64,000 nucleotides of DNA from Bradyrhizobium sp. 190 (GCF_023073415.1 NZ_JADPJL010000008.1:558001-622000), one strand, 5' to 3'; numbered from the stretch's first letter, positions 25,076 through 35,196 are shown. The notes: generated by a model from the sequence alone, not told the origin. A program made the numbers and translations.

Positions 25076-27271
25076 ATGTCAGTCACTCTGAGCCAGTCCT
25101 CTCGGTGGTTTGCGCGTCCGCTGGCGCTGGTGATCGCAGTGCTTCTAACTGTGGTTGCCGGAACCGGGTTTCTCGGCCTCCGATATTGGCAGGAGAGACA
25201 AACGGCAAGTCTTGCGCACGAGCGCAGCCGCCAGGTGCTCGAGACGCTGGATCGGCTGAAATCGATCATCGCCGACGTGGAGGCACAAAGGCGCGGCTAT
25301 CTGCTGACGCTCGACCCCTCATATCTCAAGGCCTACGGCGTCTCCGACGAAAGCGTGCGGCGGGACGCGCAGGCGCTCCAGGCTCTGGTCGCGGGCGATC
25401 CATTGCAGAACCATCGTGCCGGACATCTGGCGCTGACCGTCGCAGCAAAGCTGCGCGAGATCGATGACATCGTCAAAACTGCCCAAACCAGCTCCGGGCC
25501 GGCAGCGCTGGCGCTGATCCGCAGCCTGGACGAGATAAGATCGCAGATCGACCAGATGGTGGACCACGAGCGCTTCCTGCTCGTGGATCACGAGAGGCGC
25601 GCCGGGGCACTCGAACAACGCAAAGCCTGGCTGATCGCGACGGCAGTCGTCATCGTCGCAGTCCTGGCAGTGGTGGCTTTGGCACTCGCCCGGCGCGAAG
25701 CGCTCCGGCGGCGTAAAGCGATCGCGGAGAACGTCGCGCTTCACGGCGATCTCGTGGCGCGCGACAAGAAGATCCGGCGCCTGGTCGACGCCAACATCGT
25801 CGGGATCATCATCTGGGAAGTCGAGGGGCGCATTCTTGAGGCCAATGACGAGTTTCTCCGCATGGTGGGATACGACCGGGAGGATCTCACCGCGGGTCGC
25901 CTGCACCGGACAACGCTGACGCCGCCGGAATGGCGCGACCGCGACGCGCGTACAGTGGCAGAGCTCAAGCGGATCGGGGCTGCCCAACCATTCGAGAAAG
26001 AGTACTTGCGGAAAGATGGAAGCCGCGTGCCGGTGCTGATCGGCGGGGCGATGTTCGAGGAAGGTACAAGTCAAGGTGTTGGCTTTGTCCTCGATTTGAC
26101 CGAGCGCAAGCGGGCGGTGGAGGCGCTGCGGCAGAGCGAGGAACGCTTTCGTACCCTCGTGCAATTCTCTTTCGACGTGTACTGGGAGACCGACGCGCAG
26201 CATCGCTTTATTCATCAGGAGTTCGCGGAGAGCCTTGCCGACGCTCCGGAGTTGGGCTCCGAGATCGGTAAGACACGCTGGGAAGTGCCTTACCTGGAGC
26301 CCGACGAAGAGGGCTGGCGCAAGCACCGGGAGACGCTCGATGCCCACCTGCCGTTCCGTGATTTCGAGCTCGCGCGGCATGGCCCCGACGGCAGCAAGCG
26401 TTACGTGTCCGTCTCCGGGCTGCCGGTGTTTGACGAGACGGGGCGCTTCGTCGGCTACCGCGGCGTCGGGCGGCATATCACCGAACGTAGGCGGGCCGAG
26501 GAAGCCCTGCGCGCCATGCAGGCGGAACTCGCGCACGCCAATCGCGTCACCACGATGGGGGAGCTGTCGGCCTCGATTGCTCATGAGGTCAACCAGCCGA
26601 TTGCCGCGACGGTTACCAATGCCGAGGCAGCCCTGCGCTGGCTGCGCGCCCAACCGCCCGATCTCGACGAGGTCCGCGCCTCCCTCAGCCGTATCGTCGA
26701 GGACGGCAAGCGCGCCGGCAACGTCATCAGCGGCATCCGGGCCCTCATCAACAAGGTGCCGCCGCGGAAGGATCGGTTCGACCTCAACGAAGCCATCCTC
26801 GAAATGATCGCGCTGACCCGAAGCGAAGTGCTGCGGCATGGCATCTTGCTGCGGACCGAGCTCGCGCCCGGATTGCCAGGGGTGGATGGCGATCGCACTC
26901 AACTCCAGCAGGTGACGCTGAACCTCATCCTCAATGCCATTGAAGCCATGGGCGGCATCGACGCGAGGGCGCGCGAGCTACGGATCAACACCGAGCGGGA
27001 GGCTGCGGGCGGCGTGCTTGTCACGGTTCGCGATTCCGGCCCGGGCCTGGACCCGACGGATATGGAGCGCGTGTTCAAGGCGTTCTACACGACCAAGCCC
27101 AAGGGCATGGGCATGGGCCTCGCTATCTGCCGGTCTATGGTCGAGGCTCACGGCGGACGGATGTGGGCGAGCGCGAATGAACCTGGGGGCGCCGTCTTTC
27201 AGTTTACCCTGCCGCTGGAACGAGACGAGAGCGTTCCAGCCCGGCACGTCCGACCCAATCCAGCCGCATGA
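25076..27271 (+). CDS. CHASE3/PAS sensor histidine kinase, orphan
   Basis: A 731-residue membrane sensor kinase. Two membrane helices (about residues 15-34 and 187-208) bracket a CHASE3-type periplasmic helical domain with ADVEAQRRGYLLTLDPSYL. Two PAS domains follow (about 240-350 and 360-475), each ending in a PAC-like TERK or TERR motif. The kinase core has the H-box SIAHEVNQPIAATVTNAEAA with His503, an N-box NLILNAIEAMGG and a G-box TTKPKGMGMGLAICRS. The H-box variant is that of FixL/DctB-like kinases. No response regulator is adjacent, so the partner is encoded elsewhere. A TATACT hexamer at 25008-25013 may be part of its promoter. Confidence 0.92.
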   Translation: MSVTLSQSSRWFARPLALVIAVLLTVVAGTGFLGLRYWQERQTASLAHERSRQVLETLDRLKSIIADVEAQRRGYLLTLDPSYLKAYGVSDESVRRDAQALQALVAGDPLQNHRAGHLALTVAAKLREIDDIVKTAQTSSGPAALALIRSLDEIRSQIDQMVDHERFLLVDHERRAGALEQRKAWLIATAVVIVAVLAVVALALARREALRRRKAIAENVALHGDLVARDKKIRRLVDANIVGIIIWEVEGRILEANDEFLRMVGYDREDLTAGRLHRTTLTPPEWRDRDARTVAELKRIGAAQPFEKEYLRKDGSRVPVLIGGAMFEEGTSQGVGFVLDLTERKRAVEALRQSEERFRTLVQFSFDVYWETDAQHRFIHQEFAESLADAPELGSEIGKTRWEVPYLEPDEEGWRKHRETLDAHLPFRDFELARHGPDGSKRYVSVSGLPVFDETGRFVGYRGVGRHITERRRAEEALRAMQAELAHANRVTTMGELSASIAHEVNQPIAATVTNAEAALRWLRAQPPDLDEVRASLSRIVEDGKRAGNVISGIRALINKVPPRKDRFDLNEAILEMIALTRSEVLRHGILLRTELAPGLPGVDGDRTQLQQVTLNLILNAIEAMGGIDARARELRINTEREAAGGVLVTVRDSGPGLDPTDMERVFKAFYTTKPKGMGMGLAICRSMVEAHGGRMWASANEPGGAVFQFTLPLERDESVPARHVRPNPAA

Positions 27272-27496
27272 GATTGCAGGCTAGGGAAGCAAATGAGATC
27301 CGTTCTCGGCTACCGCAGATGTTTTCGATGGTTCGGATCGGGTCCGCTGCGTGCAGTCCATGATTAACGGCATGGCACGGGCCCGCTTTTGGCACAAAAC
27401 GACCGGTTGGCGGGAGGCCCCGATCCGCTAGAGTGTCCTCCAACGGATGAGCGGACGCGGTTGCGTCGTCTGCCGCAAGAAGATGCAGGGGGAAGC

Positions 27497-28558
27497 ATGG
27501 GCCGGAAGATCGCGATTGTCGGAGCGGGCGCCGTCGGCGGATATGCCGGTGCCCATATCGTGCAGGCGGGCGAGGACGTCACGTTCATCGATCCCTGGCC
27601 CGAGCATGTCGAGCACATGCGGAAGCACGGGCTGCGCGTTACCCACGCCATGGACGTCGCGGAGTTCTCGGTTCCGGTGCGCGCGCTCCACGTCACGGAT
27701 GCGCAGCAGCTCGCCAAGGAGAAGCCGGTCGAAATCGCCTTCGTTTGCATGAAGTCCTACGACACGGCCTGGGCGACCATGCTGATCCAGCAATATCTGG
27801 CGCCGGACGGCTTTGTCGTGTCACTGCAGAACTGCATGAACGAGGAGACGATTGCCGGCATTGTCGGCTGGGGCAAGACGCTGGGCTGCATTGCCAGCAG
27901 CATCACGGTGAACCTGCCTGCGCCCGGCCATATCCACCGCGGCGCCGGCAAGGGCGGGGCGGCGCACACGGTGTTTCGCGCCGGCGAGGTGCACGGCCGT
28001 ATCACGCCACGGGCGGAGGAGGTCTGCCGCCTGGTCGGCTACTCCGACAGTGCCAAGGTGACGGACAATCTCTGGGGCGAGCGCTGGTCGAAACTGGTCG
28101 CCAATGTCATGGGCAACGGGCTCTCCGCCTGCACCGGCCTGCCGGGCGCGGAAATCCTGCAAAGCGAGCCGCTTCGCCGTTTCTCCACGCGGCTCGGCAG
28201 CGAGGCGATCCGCGTCGGACAGGCGCAGGGCTATCAACTGGAGGAGATTTTGCACCTGCCGCCTGATACGATCGCGCGCGCCGGCGAAGGCGACGAGGCG
28301 GCAATGCGCGTCTGCGACGAGCAGCGTTTCAAGGACGGCAAACGGACTTCCTCTCAGCAGCGTCCCTCGATGGGGCAGGACATGCAGAAGGGAAGGCGCA
28401 CGGAGATAGAATTCCTCAACGGGCTCGTGGTGCGCGAGGGCGAGAAGATCGGCATTTCCTGCGCCGCAAATGCCGCGCTAACGGATATCGTCAAGCGCGT
28501 GGAGCGTGGTGAGCTGAACCCGGATCCGCGGCACATCACGGAACTGCGGCTGAACTGA
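27497..28558 (+). CDS. Ketopantoate reductase (PanE/ApbA) family protein, second copy
   Basis: A 353-residue NADPH-dependent reductase with the Rossmann motif GAGAVGGYAGAHIV at the start, the hinge segment LWGERWSKLVANVMGN and a C-terminal QDMQKGRRTEIEFLNG that matches the substrate-binding domain. Ketopantoate reductases convert 2-oxo to 2-hydroxy acids. The start at ATG 27497 has a purine-rich GGGGGAAG 2 bp upstream; the frame extends further but without conservation. It stands alone. It differs from the PanE-like protein at 1833-2855 in the C-terminal domain, so the two are separate lineages rather than a recent duplicate. Confidence 0.85.
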   Translation: MGRKIAIVGAGAVGGYAGAHIVQAGEDVTFIDPWPEHVEHMRKHGLRVTHAMDVAEFSVPVRALHVTDAQQLAKEKPVEIAFVCMKSYDTAWATMLIQQYLAPDGFVVSLQNCMNEETIAGIVGWGKTLGCIASSITVNLPAPGHIHRGAGKGGAAHTVFRAGEVHGRITPRAEEVCRLVGYSDSAKVTDNLWGERWSKLVANVMGNGLSACTGLPGAEILQSEPLRRFSTRLGSEAIRVGQAQGYQLEEILHLPPDTIARAGEGDEAAMRVCDEQRFKDGKRTSSQQRPSMGQDMQKGRRTEIEFLNGLVVREGEKIGISCAANAALTDIVKRVERGELNPDPRHITELRLN

Positions 28559-28593
28559 ACCGCTTTGCGTCATTGCGCGCATGGGAAATCGCC

Positions 28594-29742
28594 ATGGGAA
28601 TAAAAAGCCATACTGCTGCGCCGACGGCAGCGCTTGCTCTCGGACTCTTTTTCACGCCGCCAGCTTCCATGGTTGTGTCGCTCGTCGCGGCCGTCATCGG
28701 CAATCTCAGCTTCATGCCGCCTGCAATGGGTGAGCCGGCCGCACTCACGAAAAAACAATCGGATGCGCTCAATACATATAATGATTCGCGGGGCCATTTT
28801 GAGTCGATCCTGAGCCAGCGGCGCGCACAGATCAATTCGAGTAAACCGCTCCCGAACTTGCCGGGACAGGCACTCTACCTTGCACGCAACAACATGATGA
28901 GCGCATACAAGGACCTCACCGACGCTATTCCGTCCAAAATAGGCGGGCCCAATAAATACGGAATCCCTCCGGCATACTTTAGCGCCGACAACGAGCCGCT
29001 GCTCGATGAGTACAGGAGACTCTTCGACGTCATGCAGGCGCCGCCCGCCAATGCGCAAAACTCAGATACGCCATTCAAGGATGTTGTCGAATTGGGCACT
29101 GCCATTGCGCGAGCCAGGGGCCTTGACGCGGTCAATGCCGAAGCGGCAGGCCGTATCAGCCTGGGGCTGTTCTTTGCCGAGACAAATGGCAATCAGAACA
29201 TTGGGAATGCGCGCTCGAATAAATACAAGGGCAGTTTGCAAACAGGCGTACCCGAAGATCAAAATGGGCGAAGAAAATGGGCGACTATAAAGAAGTCGAT
29301 AGCAGCCTTTGATCCTGCACTGAACGCTCGCGACGACAGGGAAGAGGCACGGGCCGGCAATCTGGATCACCGGTACAACCACTGGACCGCCGTACGAGAT
29401 GGCCTGATGAATGCGCACGCGGATATTTTCCCGCAGGTGCCGTCTATCGTGAAAACACTGCCAGATCCGATCGATCAGATGAAGCTCTTTGAACTCATCC
29501 AGATTATTCCGAGTCCGACGAAGTCCGCACTCAAGTCAAGCAACCTGCTCAACTATAGAATTTCTGACCCGACAATCATGGGATACCTGCGAAACAACAG
29601 CGTTTTCACCTTTGGACAGGCTGACCGGGCCAAAACATCTGCAACCTTCCGCGAAATTCTCGATGCGATGTGGCTCTTCAACGACAAGTTTGAACGAGCG
29701 CTTGCCGAGTTCGACAAGATCAAGGCGCGATCAAAGAGTTGA
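28594..29742 (+). CDS. Hypothetical exported protein, unrecognised
   Basis: A 382-residue protein that I do not recognise. The N-terminus has two hydrophobic stretches (about residues 10-24 and 28-45), which could be a long signal sequence. The rest is hydrophilic, with no repeats. A segment at about residues 187-215 (LFFAETNGNQNIGNARSNKY, then KGSLQTG) has a Glu and Asn/Gly pattern loosely like lysozyme-type transglycosylases, but this is weak. Codon use looks more A/T-rich than its neighbours, hinting at acquisition. ATG 28594 was preferred over a TTG 7 codons upstream. It converges on a cell-wall amidase gene. Confidence 0.6.
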   Translation: MGIKSHTAAPTAALALGLFFTPPASMVVSLVAAVIGNLSFMPPAMGEPAALTKKQSDALNTYNDSRGHFESILSQRRAQINSSKPLPNLPGQALYLARNNMMSAYKDLTDAIPSKIGGPNKYGIPPAYFSADNEPLLDEYRRLFDVMQAPPANAQNSDTPFKDVVELGTAIARARGLDAVNAEAAGRISLGLFFAETNGNQNIGNARSNKYKGSLQTGVPEDQNGRRKWATIKKSIAAFDPALNARDDREEARAGNLDHRYNHWTAVRDGLMNAHADIFPQVPSIVKTLPDPIDQMKLFELIQIIPSPTKSALKSSNLLNYRISDPTIMGYLRNNSVFTFGQADRAKTSATFREILDAMWLFNDKFERALAEFDKIKARSKS

Positions 29743-29787
29743 CGTCGGCAGGTCGGAATCCGATGCCAGGTGGGGCCCACCCCGTCA

Positions 29788-30801
29788 TCAGAGCGGACCG
29801 AGGATGCCCCATCGAGGCTCGCAGAATTCCTTCACCGCCGCCGTGACACCGCTGCTGATGATGTCCCGGCGTTCAGGCGAACCCATCATGAGTTCTTCGT
29901 CCCGGTTGATGATCGAGCCCGCCTCCAGCAGGGCGGCAGCCATCCGGGTTTTTCTCAGCACGATGAGCTCATCGTAGCGATAGACGCCGGTCTCCTTGTT
30001 CAGCAGCGGACGCTGGTACCGGCCCATGATGGGTTGCGAATATTGCCTGGCATAATCGAGGCCCTGGGCCTTCATTTCCTTGCCGATCAGTTCGGCGAAC
30101 GAGAGGCTCGTCTTGAAGTCCGGATTGCTGCGGGAGACGAAGACGGAATATCCGCTGAAGCGGTCGCTGAAACGGCTTTTCTTTCCCTCGAATTCCCAGT
30201 CCTCGAGGAATTTGTTGGGCACGGAGTCATGATGGATCGACAGGAAGAGATCCGCAGGCAGATTGTTGGCGGCGTCGACGCGTTTGACGAGGCTGCGCCT
30301 GGCCTTGCCCTCGGTCAGAAGCAATTTGGTCCGGGCAAAGCCTTCGGCCTTCAACTTCTCCTCGATCTGCTTCGCTAGGCGCAGATTGAAGGCGAACTCG
30401 GAGACGTTGCGGGCGCTGATCGCGCCTTCCGATTCGGCGGTATGCCCCACATCCAGGACGATCCGGAACTTCGCGGGATCGCAACGGGCCACAACCGGTT
30501 TCAAAGCGGCAGGGTTCAATTGGACCGGACCCACGGCGGCAAGTTTTACCGTGTGCCGCTTTGGTGAGGCGGCACGCTTCGCCAAAGTGGCTGGCTTGCG
30601 CGAAGTAAGGTGCTTTGTCGATTTGGCTTGTTTTGTCGATTTGGCTTGCTTTGATTTGAAGAGATCCGACAGCCAGCCGGCATCGCTGGCCTCGATCGGC
30701 AGAAGCACCATTGCGGCCATCGTGACGATGATGGTGCGGCGGCGGGGCCAAAATCCCGAAGCGACACTACCGAGAACACAAATGAACCCGCGGCGCTTCA
30801 T
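29788..30801 (-). CDS. N-acetylmuramoyl-L-alanine amidase (Amidase_3)
   Basis: A 337-residue zinc amidase that cleaves the stem peptide from peptidoglycan. A basic N-terminus and hydrophobic segment (about residues 24-38) give export. A lysine-rich linker with the direct repeat KQAKST occurs near residues 52-64. The Amidase_3 domain (about 110-330) has the zinc ligands in VLDVGHTAESEGAISARNVSE (first His and Glu) and DLFLSIHHDS (second His), with the catalytic Glu in ALLEAGSIIN. The start has GGGAGGGGGC upstream. It is a single gene, the opposite strand to its neighbours. Confidence 0.88.
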   Translation of the reverse strand: MKRRGFICVLGSVASGFWPRRRTIIVTMAAMVLLPIEASDAGWLSDLFKSKQAKSTKQAKSTKHLTSRKPATLAKRAASPKRHTVKLAAVGPVQLNPAALKPVVARCDPAKFRIVLDVGHTAESEGAISARNVSEFAFNLRLAKQIEEKLKAEGFARTKLLLTEGKARRSLVKRVDAANNLPADLFLSIHHDSVPNKFLEDWEFEGKKSRFSDRFSGYSVFVSRSNPDFKTSLSFAELIGKEMKAQGLDYARQYSQPIMGRYQRPLLNKETGVYRYDELIVLRKTRMAAALLEAGSIINRDEELMMGSPERRDIISSGVTAAVKEFCEPRWGILGPL

Positions 30802-31129
30802 GCTCGCCCCCTCCCCGAGAGGCCATTATAGCAGCTCAGATCGCGATACCGGAAGAGGTCAATGACACGGGCTGCGGGTGCTCCGGGTAACCGGCTTTCC
30901 CTGCGCCCTCCGTCGTTCATGGCGCAGGAACTCAAGCACGGCACAGGCGCATCATGTCATCCGTTATTGCCGCCCTTGGTTTCCATCGCGCAATCTACCC
31001 AAGCACCTGATTATCTGCGGATTTTTTAATCCCCTTCCACTCCGCGGGAAATAAAATCACCCGCGTTGAGATCGCGTGTCGCTGTCGCGAAGATCGCAGC
31101 CAGAGCCACACCCTTGAGCGAGGCGCGAC
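30802..31129. other. Divergent intergenic region before gcl
   Basis: This 328-bp gap separates the amidase (minus) from gcl (plus). I see no supported ORF and no strong hairpin. An A/T-rich patch at about 31020-31060 (ATTTTTTAATCC and AAATAAAATC) is a plausible promoter area for gcl, but no box pair is convincing. Confidence 0.35.
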
Positions 31130-32929
31130 ATGGCAAAGATGCGAGCGATCGATGCAGCCGTACGGATCCTGGAAAAGGAGGGCGTGACCATCGCCTTCGG
31201 CGTGCCCGGCGCGGCGATCAATCCGCTATACTCCGCGCTGAAGAAGCGGGGCTCGATCGGCCACATCCTGGCGCGCCATGTCGAGGGCGCCTCCCATATG
31301 GCCGAGGGCTATACCCGCGCCAGGGCCGGCAATATCGGGGTCTGCATCGGCACATCGGGGCCGGCCGGCACCGACATGATCACGGGACTTTATTCGGCGA
31401 TCGCGGACTCGATCCCGATCCTATGTATCACCGGGCAGGCGCCGCGCGCGCGGCTCTACAAGGAAGACTTTCAGGCGATCGATATCGAATCCATTGCCAA
31501 ACCCGTGACGAAATGGGCGGTCACCGTGCGCGAGCCGGCGCTGGTGCCGCGTGTGTTCAGCCAGGCGTTTCACATCATGCGCTCGGGGCGGCCCGGACCT
31601 GTGCTGATCGACCTGCCGCTCGACGTGCAGCTTGCGGAAATCGAATTCGACGACGAGACCTACGAGCCGCTGCCGGTCTACAAGCCTGCTGCCACGCGCA
31701 AGCAGATCGAAAAGGCGCTCGAAATGCTCAACGCGGCGGAGCGGCCGCTGATCGTGGCGGGTGGCGGCGTCATCAATGCCGATGCGTCGGAGCTGCTGGT
31801 GGCGTTCGCCGAGGCCGTCAACGTTCCCGTGGTGCCGACGCTGATGGGGTGGGGCGCCATTCCCGATGATCACGTGCTGATGGCGGGCATGGTCGGCTTG
31901 CAGACCAGCCACCGCTACGGCAACGCGACCATGCTGCAATCCGACTTCGTGCTCGGGATCGGCAACCGCTGGGCCAACCGGCACACTGGTTCGATCGAGA
32001 CCTACACCAAGGGTCGGACGTTCGTGCATGTCGACATCGAACCTACGCAAATCGGCCGCGTCTTCAATCCCGATTTCGGCATCGTGTCCGACGCCAAGGC
32101 GGCGCTGGAATTGTTCGTCGCGGTTGCCAAGGAGTGGCGGAAGGCCGGCAAGCTCCGGGAGAGGCAGGCGTGGCCGGCGGCGTGCCAGGACCGCAAACGC
32201 ACCATGCTGCGCAAGAGCCATTTCGACGACATGCCGATCAAGCCGCAGCGCGTCTATGAGGAGATGAGCAAGGCGTTCGGACGCGACACCTGCTATGTCA
32301 GCGTGATCGGACTGTCGCAGATCGCAGGCGCGCAGTTTCTGGGCGTCTACGGTCCGCGCAACTGGATCAATGCGGGGCAGGCCGGTCCGCTCGGCTGGAC
32401 ATTGCCGGCGGCGCTCGGCGTGCGAGCAGCCGATCCGAGCCGCGAGATCGTCGCGCTGTCGGGCGATTATGATTTCCAGTTCCTGATCGAGGAGCTGGCG
32501 GTCGGCGCCCAGTTCAAGCTGCCCTACATCCACGTCGTCGTGAACAATTCCTATCTCGGACTGATTCGGCAGGCGCAGCGCGGCTTCGACATGGACTACC
32601 ACGTCCAGCTCTCGTTCGAGAACATCAACGCGCCGGAGATCGGTGTCTACGGCGTCGACCACATCGCGGTCGCCAAGGGGCTGGGCTGCAAGGCGATCCG
32701 CGTCACCGATCCGAACCATGCACAGGCGGCATTCGCCACCGCGCGGGAATGGATGGCCGAATTCCAGGTGCCTGTGGTGGTCGAGTTCATTCTCGAGCGC
32801 GTCACCAATATCTCGATGGGAACCGAGATCGACAACATCGTCGAATTCGAGGAGGTGCTCGATCTGCCGCTGGACGACACGCCGGCAAGGCCGAGCGCAC
32901 CGCAATCCGGCAAGCTGCTGCCGGCATAA
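31130..32929 (+). CDS. gcl: Glyoxylate carboligase (tartronate-semialdehyde synthase)
   Basis: A 599-residue ThDP- and FAD-dependent enzyme of the acetohydroxyacid synthase family. It joins two glyoxylate molecules to tartronate semialdehyde and CO2. Gcl is unusual in lacking the ThDP-activating glutamate; here Val51 in [14 protein letters not shown] occupies that place, as in E. coli. The C-terminal ThDP motif is [13 protein letters not shown] with [10 protein letters not shown]. The gene begins a gcl-hyi-glxR operon and has GAGG upstream of the ATG. The start of the next gene is 17 bp away. Confidence 0.96.
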   Translation: MAKMRAIDAAVRILEKEGVTIAFGVPGAAINPLYSALKKRGSIGHILARHVEGASHMAEGYTRARAGNIGVCIGTSGPAGTDMITGLYSAIADSIPILCITGQAPRARLYKEDFQAIDIESIAKPVTKWAVTVREPALVPRVFSQAFHIMRSGRPGPVLIDLPLDVQLAEIEFDDETYEPLPVYKPAATRKQIEKALEMLNAAERPLIVAGGGVINADASELLVAFAEAVNVPVVPTLMGWGAIPDDHVLMAGMVGLQTSHRYGNATMLQSDFVLGIGNRWANRHTGSIETYTKGRTFVHVDIEPTQIGRVFNPDFGIVSDAKAALELFVAVAKEWRKAGKLRERQAWPAACQDRKRTMLRKSHFDDMPIKPQRVYEEMSKAFGRDTCYVSVIGLSQIAGAQFLGVYGPRNWINAGQAGPLGWTLPAALGVRAADPSREIVALSGDYDFQFLIEELAVGAQFKLPYIHVVVNNSYLGLIRQAQRGFDMDYHVQLSFENINAPEIGVYGVDHIAVAKGLGCKAIRVTDPNHAQAAFATAREWMAEFQVPVVVEFILERVTNISMGTEIDNIVEFEEVLDLPLDDTPARPSAPQSGKLLPA

Positions 32930-32946
32930 ATCGAGGAGAGTAGATC

Positions 32947-33732
32947 GTGCCAAAATTTGCCGCCAATCTCACCATGCTGTTCGGTGAGCAGCCGTTCCTC
33001 GATCGCTTCGCGGCCGCCAAGGCCGCCGGCTTCAGCGGGGTGGAATATCTATTCCCCTATGATTTCGACAAGGCCGAGTTGCGCGAGCAATTGCACCAGC
33101 ACGGGCTGACGCAGGTGCTGCACAATCTTCCGGCGGGCAATTGGGGAGCCGGCGAGCGTGGCATCGCCATTCTGCCCGACAGGATCGACGAGTTTCGCGA
33201 TGGCGTCGCGCGCGCCATCGACTACGCCAAGGCGCTCGATTGCCGTCAGCTCAACTGCCTCGTCGGCATCGCGCCTGACGGCGTGGACAGGATCGATCTG
33301 AACGAAGTGCTGGTCGGAAATCTGCGTTTCGCCGCGGATGCGCTCGCCAGGGAAGGGATCAAGCTCCTGATCGAGCCGATCAACACGATCGATATTCCCG
33401 GCTTCTTTCTGAACCGGACCGAGCAGGCGCTTCAGATCATTGCGGACGTGCGCTCGAGCAACCTATTTGTGCAGTACGACATCTACCACATGCAGATCAT
33501 GGAAGGCGACATTGCGCGCACCTTGCAAAAGCACCTGCCGCGCATCGCCCATGTCCAGCTTGCCGATAATCCCGGCCGCAATGAGCCGGGGACGGGCGAG
33601 ATCAACTATCCCTTCCTGTTCCGTCATCTCGACGCTATTGGTTATCGCGGCTGGGTCGGGTGCGAATACAAGCCGAGGACGACGACGGTCGAGGGCCTCG
33701 GTTGGCACGCCGCGCTGACGGCCGATACTTGA
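32947..33732 (+). CDS. hyi: Hydroxypyruvate isomerase
   Basis: A 261-residue TIM-barrel isomerase (xylose-isomerase-like AP endonuclease fold) interconverting tartronate semialdehyde and hydroxypyruvate. Metal-binding residues are in LIEPINTIDIPGFFL (Glu), FVQYDIYHMQIMEGD (Asp, His) and the late VGCEYKPR (Glu). The start codon is GTG with CGAGGAGAG about 6 bp upstream. Lying between gcl and glxR, it matches the standard glyoxylate operon. Confidence 0.93.
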   Translation: MPKFAANLTMLFGEQPFLDRFAAAKAAGFSGVEYLFPYDFDKAELREQLHQHGLTQVLHNLPAGNWGAGERGIAILPDRIDEFRDGVARAIDYAKALDCRQLNCLVGIAPDGVDRIDLNEVLVGNLRFAADALAREGIKLLIEPINTIDIPGFFLNRTEQALQIIADVRSSNLFVQYDIYHMQIMEGDIARTLQKHLPRIAHVQLADNPGRNEPGTGEINYPFLFRHLDAIGYRGWVGCEYKPRTTTVEGLGWHAALTADT

Positions 33733-33766
33733 ACAAGAAGCAAAAAAGAACAAAGGGGAGTTTGAT

Positions 33767-34654
33767 ATGAGCGATATCGGCTTTATCGGCCTCGGCACCA
33801 TGGGGCGCCCGATGGCAGGCCATCTCCAGGCCGCCGGCCACCGCCTGTTCCTGCATGATGTCGTGCCTGTTGCATCGGAGCTGGTCGCGGGCGGCGGCGT
33901 GGCGTGCAAATCGGGCAAGGAAGTCGCTGAGAAGGCGGACATTGTCATCATCATGGTGCCGGACACGCCGCATGTGGAAGCGGTGTTGTTCGGACAGGAT
34001 GGTGTCGCGGCCGGCCTCTCGAAGGGGCAGATCGTCGTCGACATGAGTTCGATCTCGCCGCTTGCCACCAAGGAATTCGCGAAGAAGGTGGAAGCGCTCG
34101 GCGCCGATTATCTCGATGCGCCGGTTTCGGGTGGGGAGGTCGGCGCCAAGGCGGCGAGCCTGACAATCATGGTCGGTGGACCGGAACGCGCGTTCAACGC
34201 CATGAAGCCCGTATTCGACAAGATGGGCAAGAACGTCACCCTCGTCGGCGCCAATGGCGACGGGCAGACCACCAAGGTCGCCAACCAGATCATCGTGGCG
34301 CTGACGATCGAGGCGGTCGGCGAGGCGCTGTTGTTCGCGTCGAAAGCCGGCGCGGATCCGGCGCTGGTGCGGCAGGCGCTGATGGGCGGCTTTGCATCGT
34401 CGCGAATTCTAGAAGTGCATGGCGAGCGCATGGTGAAGCGCAATTTCGAGCCGGGATTCCGCATCGAGCTGCACCAGAAGGATCTCAACCTGGCGCTGGA
34501 GGGCGCGCGTGCGCTCGGCATTTCCTTGCCGAGCACGGCGGTCGCCCAGCAACTGTTCAGCTCCTGCACCGCCCATGGCGGCAAGGCGTGGGATCATTCC
34601 GGCATGGTGCGTGCGCTGGAGATGATGGCGAACCATCAGGTCGCAAAAGGCTGA
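33767..34654 (+). CDS. glxR: Tartronate-semialdehyde reductase
   Basis: A 295-residue beta-hydroxyacid dehydrogenase (3-hydroxyisobutyrate/6-phosphogluconate dehydrogenase superfamily) reducing tartronate semialdehyde to D-glycerate. Its Rossmann motif is GFIGLGTMGRPMAGHL, the substrate loop is DAPVSGGEVGAKAASLTIMV, and the catalytic lysine lies in TTKVANQIIVAL. The start has AAGGGGAG upstream. It is the last gene of the operon and a hairpin terminator follows 29 bp after the stop. Confidence 0.93.
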   Translation: MSDIGFIGLGTMGRPMAGHLQAAGHRLFLHDVVPVASELVAGGGVACKSGKEVAEKADIVIIMVPDTPHVEAVLFGQDGVAAGLSKGQIVVDMSSISPLATKEFAKKVEALGADYLDAPVSGGEVGAKAASLTIMVGGPERAFNAMKPVFDKMGKNVTLVGANGDGQTTKVANQIIVALTIEAVGEALLFASKAGADPALVRQALMGGFASSRILEVHGERMVKRNFEPGFRIELHQKDLNLALEGARALGISLPSTAVAQQLFSSCTAHGGKAWDHSGMVRALEMMANHQVAKG

Positions 34655-34683
34655 TTTAGACCGGAACTTCCCTGTGACTGGAA

Positions 34684-34713
34684 CCGCGTCGAAGTTTCGG
34701 CGCGGCTCTTTTT
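34684..34713 (+). terminator. Rho-independent terminator of gcl-hyi-glxR
   Basis: CCGCGTCGAA (34684-34693) pairs with TTCGGCGCGG (34696-34705), with one T-G wobble, and is followed by CTCTTTTT. Confidence 0.75.
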
Positions 34714-34787
34714 GCTGCCGCATTGGAACCGGAACCTCTCGCTCTTCCAGTGGTTGAGAGGCATCGTCAAATTCACTGGAGGACGCG

Positions 34788-35174
34788 ATGAATAATCGTT
34801 TGGCTGTTTCACTGATTGCCGTCTCGCTGCTGGTCCCTGGCGCGGCATTTGCCCAGTCGTCGACCACCGCCAGAGGCGCGGCCGACGGCGCCGCTGCGGG
34901 CGGCGAAGTGGGTGGCCCGGTCGGCGCAATCGTCGGCGGCACCGTGGGTGCCGCGGTCGGCGCAGCCGTGGAAATTCCGAACGCCGTGATTACCGGGCTC
35001 CCGCGGGACCGTTCTGTCGTGGTTCGTGAGCGGGTGGTCGTCGGCGAGCCGCTGCCGCCGACCGTCGAATTGCGTGCGGTGCCGCAGCACACCGAATACG
35101 GTTATGCGGTCGTCAATGAGCGCCGTGTGATCGTGGAGCCCCGCACGCGCCGGGTCGTCAAGATCATCGACTAA
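34788..35174 (+). CDS. DUF1236 exported protein with glycine-zipper segment
   Basis: A 128-residue protein with a Sec signal peptide (cleavage after AFA, residue 22), a Gly/Ala-rich stretch with spaced glycines (about residues 33-63, GGPVGAIVGGTVGAAVGAAV) and a C-terminal DUF1236-like part: VVGEPLPPTVELRAVPQH, then YAVVNERRVIVEPRTRRV. This domain is common in Bradyrhizobium-related bacteria and has no known activity. The gene has GGAGG upstream of the ATG and its own strong terminator. Confidence 0.85.
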   Translation: MNNRLAVSLIAVSLLVPGAAFAQSSTTARGAADGAAAGGEVGGPVGAIVGGTVGAAVGAAVEIPNAVITGLPRDRSVVVRERVVVGEPLPPTVELRAVPQHTEYGYAVVNERRVIVEPRTRRVVKIID

Positions 35175-35196
35175 CGGACGCAGCAGTTACGAAAGC

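Noticed and set aside
25319..26902. 527-codon minus-strand frame
   Set aside because: Antisense to the sensor kinase, which has full H, N and G boxes.
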